A stretch of 9,170 nt of DNA from Caldifarciminota bacterium. GTDB taxonomy: Bacteria > Hydrothermota > 32-111 > QNBC01. This document shows positions 1 to 5,358 of the stretch, piece after piece; position 1 is the first letter of the stretch; each line of letters begins with the position of its first letter. The position numbers and the translations under genes are program-made. The notes under the pieces are model-generated. The model ran no database searches. It was not told the origin of the DNA and saw only the letters and a program-made list of their open reading frames with translations. The stretch is from contig JAGLYS010000220.1 of the NCBI GenBank assembly GCA_023132105.1, positions 1 to 9,170 of the forward strand, in the 5' to 3' direction.

Positions 1-1
1 T

Positions 2-754
2 GATACGGGAGGTAATGCTCGGGGTGTATATGTAAAGGACACAATTGCATATGTAGCTGATGGTAATGATGGTCTTCGTCTCATAAATGTATCGGATCCT
101 TCAAACCCTACAGAGATTGGTTTCTATGATACATGGGATATTGCTTTTAGTGTATATGTAAAGGATAGCGTTGCATATGTAGCTGATTATGGTGCTGGGC
201 TTCGCATTATAAATGTATCGGATCCTTCAAACCCTACAGAGATAGGATTCTATGATACGTCCGGTTATGCTTATGGTGTATATGCCCAGGACACAATTGC
301 ATATGTAGCTGATTGGAATAATGGTCTTCGTATAATCAATGTATCGGATCCAACCAATCCAGTAGAGATAGGTTTCTATGATACGGGCGGTTTTGCTTTG
401 GGAGTATATGCTCAGGACACAATTGCATATGTAGCTGATGGTAATGATGGGTTATATATAATATATTATTATGGAAATACAGGCATAAAAGAGAATAAAA
501 ACAGAAGTGGAAGTAATGTATATAATATTATGGTTAAAATGCAGGATGGATTAAGAATAGATTATAATATTGAAGGAACAAAGAATGCATCAATAAATAT
601 ATATAACATTACAGGACAAAAATTATATAGTAATAATAGTATAAAATCCCCTGGGCAATATAGTGTCAGGTGGAATGGAAATACAGGAGTATATTTTGTA
701 AATATATATATTGATAAATATATATATACAAAGAAAATTATTATAATAAAATAA
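2..754 (+). CDS. Secreted LVIVD-repeat protein with C-terminal type IX secretion sorting domain (5' end outside window)
   Basis: The frame is open from base 2 to the TAA at 752-754, giving the last 250 residues of a longer protein; the start lies upstream. Visible residues 9-154 hold three complete 42-residue repeats and the start of a fourth, each with the pattern V-Y-x-x-D-x-x-A-Y-V-A-D, then G-L-R-I-I-N-V-S-D-P-x-N-P, then E-I-G-F-Y-D-T. This matches the LVIVD family, which forms beta-propeller-like surface domains. The fourth repeat breaks off after about 20 residues into a Tyr-rich linker. Residues about 171-250 resemble a Por/type A sorting domain: an Ig-like fold containing I-N-I-Y-N-I-T-G-Q-K, then G-Q-Y-S-V-R-W-N-G, then G-V-Y-F-V and a basic tail. 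In known systems this domain directs export through the type IX system to the cell surface or outside, and is usually cleaved. The ligand or role is unknown. A strong stem-loop follows the stop. Confidence 0.85.
   Translation, partial: DTGGNARGVYVKDTIAYVADGNDGLRLINVSDPSNPTEIGFYDTWDIAFSVYVKDSVAYVADYGAGLRIINVSDPSNPTEIGFYDTSGYAYGVYAQDTIAYVADWNNGLRIINVSDPTNPVEIGFYDTGGFALGVYAQDTIAYVADGNDGLYIIYYYGNTGIKENKNRSGSNVYNIMVKMQDGLRIDYNIEGTKNASINIYNITGQKLYSNNSIKSPGQYSVRWNGNTGVYFVNIYIDKYIYTKKIIIIK
26..463 (+). repeat. Tandem 126-bp coding repeats (LVIVD units)
   Basis: Units begin at 26, 152, 278 and 404, exactly 126 bases (42 codons) apart; the fourth is partial. DNA identity is high: bases 83-117 and 209-243 are the same 35-mer, and the 24 bases at 38-61, 290-313 and 416-439 are identical. 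Low divergence at synonymous sites points to recent duplication or gene conversion within the gene. More units probably lie upstream of the window. Confidence 0.93.
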
Positions 755-771
755 AAGTGTGTATATATTAA

Positions 772-813
772 AGTTTGAGAAAATTGGGTTCAAAAAGCCA
801 ATTTTCTCAAACT
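772..813. terminator. Perfect 16-bp stem-loop after the LVIVD gene, probable terminator
   Basis: Bases 772-787 and 798-813 are perfect reverse complements (16 of 16), with a 10-base loop at 788-797. The element starts 17 bases after the stop codon. There is no run of U after the stem, so it is not a textbook intrinsic terminator; it could end transcription, protect the mRNA 3' end, or both. The symmetry would work equally on either strand. Confidence 0.6.
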
Positions 814-838
814 CATTAAGGGAAAGTGGGAAATAACA

Positions 839-937
839 ACGAATTACACTAAGAGAAGAGAATATCTTTTTGCCTTGATTCCACGAATTGGAGACAAATT
901 GCACGAATGGGGAAGGGAGAAAATTAAACACGAATTG
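839..937. repeat. Degenerate ACGAAT-motif repeat region
   Basis: The hexamer ACGAAT occurs four times, at 839, 883, 903 and 930, three of them preceded by C and three followed by T (CACGAATT-like). No credible coding frame covers this part. It looks like a decayed short-motif repeat adjoining the palindromic elements downstream. Whether it belongs to a genome-wide family cannot be seen from one window. Confidence 0.4.
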
Positions 938-944
938 TGAATGC

Positions 945-1002
945 GTCATCCTGAATTTATTTCAGGATCTGGCATGAGATGCTGAATCAAGTTCAGCATG
1001 AC
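945..1002. repeat. 58-bp nested palindromic intergenic element
   Basis: Four related arms alternate in orientation: 945-955, 961-970, 977-986 and 992-1002. Adjacent arms form two small hairpins (948-968 and 979-999, 8-bp stems, 5-base loops). Alternatively the outer arms pair with each other (10 of 11) and the inner pair with each other (9 of 10), giving one long hairpin. The arm core is ATCCTGAA or ATGCTGAA. I recognise this as resembling a palindrome found in intergenic DNA of many unrelated bacterial genomes; membership of a family here is an inference. Confidence 0.75.
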
Positions 1003-1016
1003 ATGAAAGGACATAA

Positions 1017-1041
1017 GGCAGACACAGGGGTCTGCCCCTAC
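1017..1041. repeat. Short GC-rich palindromic element (GGCAGA/TCTGCC)
   Basis: Arms GGCAGA (1017-1022) and TCTGCC (1031-1036) enclose an 8-base loop, followed by CCTAC. The GC-rich stretch stands out sharply from the surrounding AT-rich DNA. The reverse strand reads GTAGGGGCAGACC, a core I know from dispersed intergenic repeats of other bacteria. Confidence 0.6.
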
Positions 1042-1044
1042 AAT

Positions 1045-1074
1045 ATCACGAAATTACAATTTTCGATTTGTGAT
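1045..1074. repeat. Imperfect inverted repeat ATCAC...GTGAT
   Basis: Bases 1045-1054 pair with 1066-1074 apart from one bulged G (1050), with an 11-base loop. A competing inner stem pairs CGAAA (1049-1053) with TTTCG (1061-1065). It sits between two stronger palindromes and probably belongs to the same mosaic. Confidence 0.4.
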
Positions 1075-1104
1075 TTATGCTTTCTATGGTGTTTCTGTAA
1101 CATT

Positions 1105-1128
1105 AGACGCAAAATATTGCGTCTCTAC
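1105..1128. repeat. AGACGCAA/TTGCGTCT palindrome
   Basis: Arms 1105-1112 and 1117-1124 are perfect 8-bp reverse complements with a 4-base loop, followed by CTAC. The reverse strand begins GTAGAGACGCAA, a core familiar from small dispersed palindromes in other genomes. The CTAC flank is shared with the element ending at 1041. Confidence 0.65.
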
Positions 1129-1146
1129 AAAGAATCAAAATATAAA

Positions 1147-1200
1147 GATTGCTTCGTCGTTTTATTTCTCGCAATAACAATGATGAGTTTAGCGAAGCCG
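1147..1200. repeat. Degenerate ATTGCTTCGTCG-type intergenic repeat
   Basis: GCTTCG (1151-1156) pairs with CGAAGC (1193-1198), and ATTGC (1148-1152) can pair with GCAAT (1171-1175). The reverse strand reads like a decayed copy of the widespread repeat with core TTGCGAG...CGACGAAGCAAT. The middle is AT-eroded, suggesting an old copy. Confidence 0.55.
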
Positions 1201-1246
1201 AAATATATGTTCATATCCATATATTACAGGTCCCTATTTTTCTGTT

Positions 1247-1274
1247 TTGAAAAACTCAAATTTTATGTTATATT
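1247..1274 (+). promoter_or_regulatory. Extended -10 promoter for the secreted protein-scpA-recJ operon
   Basis: A -35-like TTGAAA (1247-1252), a 16-base spacer and a -10 TATATT (1269-1274) preceded by TG at 1266-1267 (the extended -10 arrangement TGnTATATT). Transcription would begin near 1281, leaving a leader of about 29 bases that contains the ribosome binding site. The same TGnTATATT form recurs before thyX, which supports both calls. Confidence 0.6.
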
Positions 1275-1298
1275 ATAAGGTTATAAACTATTTATCTC

Positions 1299-1305
1299 AG
1301 GAGGT
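1299..1305 (+). promoter_or_regulatory. Strong Shine-Dalgarno that fixes the start at 1310
   Basis: AGGAGGT lies 4 bases before ATG 1310-1312. It decides this start over a TTG 63 bases upstream in the same frame, which falls inside the promoter and would put unrelated residues ahead of the signal peptide. Confidence 0.85.
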
Positions 1306-1309
1306 TAAT

Positions 1310-2197
1310 ATGAGGAAAATATTTTTAGGTTTCATAGCATCTGTGCTTTTTATATCATTAAGTGCGGATGTAAAAATCAAAGAGACATACAGTAGTTCAT
1401 TCGGTTTTGTAGGTGGCAATAAAGGGGAAAGAACCACATTTATAAAGGGGCACAAGCAAAAAATCGAAGAAACCTATGAGATAACAGGTGCTTTCAGTAT
1501 GATGGTTTCAAAAGGAAAGACGATGCATATGGCTACAATAACGGATATTGACAGAGATATTACATATCATATCGATCTGGATAAAGGGACATATTCCGAA
1601 TTTAAAAACAGTGATGTAAATGACAAAATCGATGATAAAGAAGAGAAGGATTCCGATAAAACCAAGTTTGAATTCGATATTAAAGATATGAAGAAAACAA
1701 AGGTCATAAACGGTTTTACGACAAAATACTATGTTGCAACAATGAAAATTATTTCAGATGATGACATCGATACATTACAAATAAAAGAAGATATGTGGAT
1801 GGCACAAAATGTACCCGGATATTCTACAATAAAGGAATTCAACAAAGCGATATATGGCAAAAACAGTAAAGCATTAAAGGGAATGGATAAAGGTAATAAA
1901 GATATGGGATATTTAAAAGAATTTTATACGAAGGTGTCAGAGATTAAGGGATATCCGATAAAAACAGTGATTAAAATGATATCGAATACCGAGGAAGAAA
2001 AAGAATCGGATGAAGAGGAAAGCCCTAGTATTGGTAACATGATGAAAATGCTCGGAAAAAAATCGGAATCTTCCAAAGAGAACAAAGATAAGGAAACGGT
2101 AATTTTTAAAGCCACTTCGGAAGTTAAATCTATCGTTGAAGTTGGCATCGATGATAAAATATTCAAACTTAACAAGGAATGGAAAAAGGTTAATTAG
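1310..2197 (+). CDS. Secreted protein of unknown function, DUF4412-like
   Basis: A 295-residue protein starting with a classic signal peptide: M-R-K, a hydrophobic core to about residue 17, and S-L-S-A before a probable cleavage at A19/D20. There is no lipobox cysteine, so a soluble envelope or exported protein is expected. The mature part is Lys/Asp/Glu-rich with many Met. Several segments resemble the DUF4412 family of exported proteins: F-I-K-G-H-K-Q-K (45-52), I-T-D-I-D-R-D-I-T-Y-H-I-D (77-89), K-V-I-N-G-F-T-T-K-Y-Y-V (131-142), and C-terminal E-V-K-S-I-V-E-V. Two charged, probably disordered inserts lie at about 101-121 and 226-265. No catalytic motif is visible and the function is unknown. 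It is the first gene after the promoter, and its TAG is directly followed by the scpA ATG, so it is very probably co-transcribed with cytoplasmic chromosome genes, an unusual pairing. The family assignment rests on pattern memory only. Confidence 0.8.
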   Translation: MRKIFLGFIASVLFISLSADVKIKETYSSSFGFVGGNKGERTTFIKGHKQKIEETYEITGAFSMMVSKGKTMHMATITDIDRDITYHIDLDKGTYSEFKNSDVNDKIDDKEEKDSDKTKFEFDIKDMKKTKVINGFTTKYYVATMKIISDDDIDTLQIKEDMWMAQNVPGYSTIKEFNKAIYGKNSKALKGMDKGNKDMGYLKEFYTKVSEIKGYPIKTVIKMISNTEEEKESDEEESPSIGNMMKMLGKKSESSKENKDKETVIFKATSEVKSIVEVGIDDKIFKLNKEWKKVN

Positions 2198-2896
2198 ATG
2201 TACAGGGTAAAATTAGGGGAAATATTCGAAGGTCCTTTTAACCTGCTTCTTTATTTGATTCAAAGAAACGAGTTGGATATATATGAAATCCCAATTTCTC
2301 GAATAACATCCGAATACCTGCATTATATCAATATTATGCAGAATATGAATCTTAATATTAGTGGAGATTTTTTAGTGACAGCAGCTACCTTAATGAAGAT
2401 AAAAGCATATTCTCTTCTTCCTGTGAAGAATATAGAGGAAATGGAAGATATTATCGATACCAAGGAAGAATTGACAAGAAGATTAATAAGGTATTCGAAA
2501 TTCAAGGAGTTAGGGCAAAAATTCGGGGATAGGAGAAATCGTCAAAAATTGTATTTTACAGCTTCTCATGATGGAATTGTGAAAACAGATGAAAAACATT
2601 ACAAGCAGGAAACACCTGAAATGCTAATTAGAATATTGAAATTACTATTAAAAAGACAAAAAATCGCAGATACATATGAAAGAAATGTTTTAAGGATTAG
2701 AATCGAACATATTATTGATAAATTAAAAAGTAAAATGGAATATAATCGAAGATATGACCTAAAGGAATTAATAGACAAAAAAGACATTCAGCACCTTATC
2801 GTTACATTCATTGCAATATTGGAACTCGATAGAATAAATTATTTGAATATTTATCAAAATGCATTATTCAATCCGATTGAAATAGAAAGGCATTAA
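2198..2896 (+). CDS. scpA: Segregation and condensation protein A (kleisin of the SMC-ScpAB complex)
   Basis: ScpA is the kleisin that bridges the SMC head domains and, with ScpB, forms the bacterial condensin that organises and segregates the chromosome on the nucleoid. The 232 residues carry the hallmark N-terminal helix F-E-G-P-F-N-L-L-L-Y-L-I (10-21), which matches the FEGPLDLLL motif, then N-E-L-D-I-Y-E-I-P-I (24-33) and D-F-L-V-T-A-A-T-L-M-K-I-K-A-Y-S-L-L-P (57-75). The C-terminal winged helix that binds the SMC cap ends in V-T-F-I-A-I-L-E-L (202-210). Length is slightly below the usual 240-270. The start is the ATG directly after the upstream TAG, with a weak A-rich AAAGG site. The next gene starts immediately after its TAA. 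scpB, the common next gene, is not here. Confidence 0.93.
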   Translation: MYRVKLGEIFEGPFNLLLYLIQRNELDIYEIPISRITSEYLHYINIMQNMNLNISGDFLVTAATLMKIKAYSLLPVKNIEEMEDIIDTKEELTRRLIRYSKFKELGQKFGDRRNRQKLYFTASHDGIVKTDEKHYKQETPEMLIRILKLLLKRQKIADTYERNVLRIRIEHIIDKLKSKMEYNRRYDLKELIDKKDIQHLIVTFIAILELDRINYLNIYQNALFNPIEIERH

Positions 2897-4534
2897 ATGA
2901 AATGGATATATGAAAATTATAAGAGCGACTTTCTTGAGGGGTATCTTTCAACGCTGAATGTAGATAGAACAATATTAAAAATATTACTTTCGAGAGGGAT
3001 TAAAGACAGGGATGAAATTTTTAAATATCTCTATGGTACGATGGAACATATAGTAGACAGTTTTGAGATTAATGAAATGGGAAAAGGGGTGGACAGAGTT
3101 ATAAAGTCAATAAACAATAAAGAACATGTAGTAGTTTGGGGCGATGAAGATGCGGATGGTATGACTGCAACTGCAATTCTATACAAATTTCTAAAAGATA
3201 TACAAACAAATGTTACATATTTTATCCCGTCAAGATCAGAACATGGTATTGGTTTGAATAAAAATATTATTGATTATTATTCAACCAAAGATGTAAACCT
3301 GATAATTACGGTTGATTGTGGAATAAGTGACATCGATGAGGTAAAGTATGCCAAAGAGAAGGGAATTGATGTTATAATCACCGATCATCATAATATTACA
3401 CATTCGGAATTGCCCGATGCCATAGCGAGAATTAACCCGGTTATTAGCAAGAATGATAAATACAGTGGTGCCGGAGTCGCATTTAGATTTGCAGAGGCGA
3501 TAGCAAAGAAATATCTCAATTTATCATCCTCACAGTTTTATTCGGTTCAAAAAGATCTTTTGATGATAAATGTATTCGGTACGATTGCAGATAAAGTACC
3601 TTTGATTGGAGATAATAGAATATTCGTTAAACGGGGTATCGAGATTTTTAAAGAGCAGGGATTTTGCATTACCAAGATTCTTTCCGATTCAATGCCTACT
3701 CCGATAATTGAAAATTTTCAAGCAATATACAATTTCATTATTCCCGTTATATCAACATCCAAGTCAGTACAGGGAAAAGTGCAAATTATTAATATATTAG
3801 CAACAAACGATGCTGAAAAATACAAGGAGGATATTCTTAAATTATATAAAAAGAGCAGAGAATGGCAAACAAATGCGAAAATTGTATTAAATGAATATTT
3901 AACACGAATCGATTTCAAACAGTTTGGTAGAATAGTTATAATACAAGGTTCTAATGAAAGAATATATTCAGGTTTTGTTGCATCGAAACTAAAGGATTTG
4001 ACTAATAAACCGGTAATTATTATCACAAAAACAGATGAGAAAATAGTTGGTGAAGGGAGAAGTCCCGAATATTTCGATCTTACCAAAATGTTTACATCTT
4101 TTTCAGATTTATTTGTAAATTACGGAGGACATAAACATGCTGCCGGATTTACAATAGAGAAACAAAATGTTGTTAATTTTATTGAAAGAGCCAATGAATA
4201 TGCTGAGGAGTATATTCAAGAAGATGATCTAATTGAAAAAATAAAAATAGATGCTGAAATATCAATAGGGGATATAAGTAACTCTGTTTTTAAAACAGTA
4301 AGAGCTATGGCTCCTTTTGGGGAAATGAATCCCCCCCCTGTATTTTTATTGCGCAATGTTCACTTACAGGAGCATATTTTCGGGTATGAATTAATGGAAA
4401 ATGGAATAATTTTTGTTTCCGGAGATTCGGGAAAATGTAAGAAAGCAATAAATTCCGGAGGTTTAGCTGATATTGCTTTCACTGTGGACACCGATAATAA
4501 ACCGATTGTTCTTGATTGTAAAAAGGCAGAATAA
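2897..4534 (+). CDS. recJ: Single-stranded-DNA-specific 5'-3' exonuclease RecJ
   Basis: RecJ degrades single-stranded DNA 5' to 3' and produces the substrate for RecFOR/RecA in gap and break repair. The 545-residue protein has the DHH phosphoesterase core: motif I G-D-E-D-A-D-G (82-88), D140 in V-D-C-G, the signature D163-H164-H165, and D232 in A-D-K-V-P-L, together the expected two-metal ligands. The linked DHHA1 domain shows G-E-G-R-S (385-389) and N-Y-G-G-H-K-H-A-A-G (408-417). An OB-fold follows from about 447, including M-A-P-F-G-E-M-N-P-P-P-V-F (471-483). Length is close to normal (about 550-580). Two oddities: Glu84 stands where RecJ normally has an aromatic residue, and codons 479-481 (Pro-Pro-Pro) contain a run of eight C. 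Start ATG abuts the scpA stop, indicating co-transcription. Confidence 0.95.
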   Translation: MKWIYENYKSDFLEGYLSTLNVDRTILKILLSRGIKDRDEIFKYLYGTMEHIVDSFEINEMGKGVDRVIKSINNKEHVVVWGDEDADGMTATAILYKFLKDIQTNVTYFIPSRSEHGIGLNKNIIDYYSTKDVNLIITVDCGISDIDEVKYAKEKGIDVIITDHHNITHSELPDAIARINPVISKNDKYSGAGVAFRFAEAIAKKYLNLSSSQFYSVQKDLLMINVFGTIADKVPLIGDNRIFVKRGIEIFKEQGFCITKILSDSMPTPIIENFQAIYNFIIPVISTSKSVQGKVQIINILATNDAEKYKEDILKLYKKSREWQTNAKIVLNEYLTRIDFKQFGRIVIIQGSNERIYSGFVASKLKDLTNKPVIIITKTDEKIVGEGRSPEYFDLTKMFTSFSDLFVNYGGHKHAAGFTIEKQNVVNFIERANEYAEEYIQEDDLIEKIKIDAEISIGDISNSVFKTVRAMAPFGEMNPPPVFLLRNVHLQEHIFGYELMENGIIFVSGDSGKCKKAINSGGLADIAFTVDTDNKPIVLDCKKAE

Positions 4535-4616
4535 TCGGAATATTTTAACCGAATCATCCTTTTATCAGTCTAATTTCTAAAATTATTTTACTATTATTAT
4601 TTATTTTAAAATTAAC

Positions 4617-4632
4617 CGGATAATATTATTCG
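4617..4632. promoter_or_regulatory. Near-palindrome upstream of the thyX promoter, possible operator
   Basis: A 16-base sequence with 7 of 8 symmetric pairs (CGG, then ATAATATTAT, then TCG) in the recJ-thyX gap, about 60 bases before the -35. The inner ten bases are pure A/T and palindromic, which is fairly likely by chance in such DNA. No regulator is recognised. The rest of 4535-4680 is AT-rich with no convincing terminator or RNA gene. Confidence 0.2.
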
Positions 4633-4690
4633 AATATGTTGCAAGTCCTGCCATAATGTAAGATAGAATCTATTTTAATGTCTTTTTCGT

Positions 4691-4719
4691 TTGACATAAA
4701 ATGTGTTTTATGCTATATT
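4691..4719 (+). promoter_or_regulatory. Near-consensus extended -10 promoter for the thyX-recF-dciA-gyrBA operon
   Basis: A perfect -35 TTGACA (4691-4696), an optimal 17-base spacer and -10 TATATT (4714-4719) preceded by TGC (extended -10). This is the strongest promoter in the window. Initiation 6 to 9 bases after the -10 falls at 4725-4728, at most 4 bases before the thyX ATG at 4729, so the mRNA would be leaderless or nearly so. It probably drives the whole downstream operon, as no other gap is large enough for a promoter. Confidence 0.8.
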
Positions 4720-4728
4720 TATAGTAGT

Positions 4729-5358
4729 ATGATTGATGTAAAATTGCTATCTATAACGGCAAATGCAGAAAAGTTAATTGAAGAATGCGGCAGAACGGCT
4801 TACCTCTCGGTTGGTGTGAGAAATAGTGATTCAACTGCAAGATTTATAAGGATGCTAATTAAAAGCGGACATCTTTCTGTTCTCGAACATGCATCAGCCT
4901 CTTTTAGAATCAAAGGAGGTAGCAGAGCTTTCACACATCAACTTGTAAGACATAGAATGGCTTCGTTTACTCAGCAATCGCAAAGATATGTTAATGAAAA
5001 TAATTTTTCTTTTGTTATTCCGCAAAGTATTGAAAACAATAATGAAGCAAAAAAACTTTTTATTTCTCATCTTGAGAATACAAAATATCTGTATAATCAA
5101 TTATTGTCTATAGGTATTAAAAAGGAAGATGCACGATTTGTTTTACCTAATGCTATTGAAAGCGAAATTGTTATCACTGCTAATTTTCGGGAATGGAGGC
5201 ATATTCTTTTCATTAGAGGGGAAAAACAAGCTCAATGGGAAATAAGAAAAATAGCTATTGATATTCTTAAAGCGTTAAAGCTAAAAGCCCCGAATTGTTT
5301 TTATGATATGAAAATAGAGGATAGCATAATTAGTATTGATAAAACAGGTAAATATTGA
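4729..5358 (+). CDS. thyX: Flavin-dependent thymidylate synthase ThyX
   Basis: ThyX makes dTMP from dUMP using methylene-tetrahydrofolate, FAD and NADPH, replacing ThyA where that is absent. The 209 residues contain the diagnostic RHRx7S motif, R74-H75-R76 to S84 followed by Q-R-Y, which binds dUMP and FAD. Also present are the N-terminal helix S-V-L-E-H-A-S-A-S-F (50-59), N-F-R-E-W-R-H (152-158), F-I-R (161-163) with an arginine matching the conserved substrate-binding position, and Q-A-Q-W-E-I-R (167-173). Length is typical (about 210-250). The ATG at 4729 is chosen because V-K-L-L-S-I-T is the normal family N-terminus and because an in-frame ATG at 4678 would place the promoter inside the gene. 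No Shine-Dalgarno precedes it, consistent with a leaderless start. Its TGA overlaps the recF start by 4 bases. Confidence 0.95.
   Translation: MIDVKLLSITANAEKLIEECGRTAYLSVGVRNSDSTARFIRMLIKSGHLSVLEHASASFRIKGGSRAFTHQLVRHRMASFTQQSQRYVNENNFSFVIPQSIENNNEAKKLFISHLENTKYLYNQLLSIGIKKEDARFVLPNAIESEIVITANFREWRHILFIRGEKQAQWEIRKIAIDILKALKLKAPNCFYDMKIEDSIISIDKTGKY

Noticed and set aside
26..463. CRISPR array
   Set aside because: The regularly spaced identical stretches are codon-phased repeats in a continuous reading frame, with no unique spacers.
398..754. Separate small gene starting at 398
   Set aside because: The same frame is open back to base 2 with continuous LVIVD repeats, so this is only the 3' part of a longer gene; the apparent start is an internal TTG.
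623..949. 108-codon - strand open frame
   Set aside because: It lies opposite the sorting domain of the first gene and passes through the 772-813 stem-loop; no domain or start signal supports it.
945..1002. tRNA or structured regulatory RNA
   Set aside because: The two-hairpin fold lacks tRNA features, and the arm symmetry fits a dispersed palindromic element better.
979..1278. 99-codon + strand open frame in the intergenic gap
   Set aside because: It runs straight through four inverted repeats, has no ribosome site or protein-like pattern, and its last part overlaps the promoter. It is a by-product of repeat DNA.
1247..1309. Earlier TTG start for the secreted protein
   Set aside because: It would lie in the promoter, lacks a ribosome site and would precede a normal signal peptide with unrelated residues; ATG 1310 has a strong Shine-Dalgarno.
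4678..4728. Earlier ATG start for thyX, adding 17 residues
   Set aside because: The extra codons cover a near-consensus promoter, have no ribosome site, and are not part of the family N-terminus.
4535..4728. Replication origin next to the recF-gyrA cluster
   Set aside because: The gap is AT-rich and in a suggestive place, but I see no TTATCCACA-type DnaA boxes, only a chance-level 6 of 9 match near 4616-4624.
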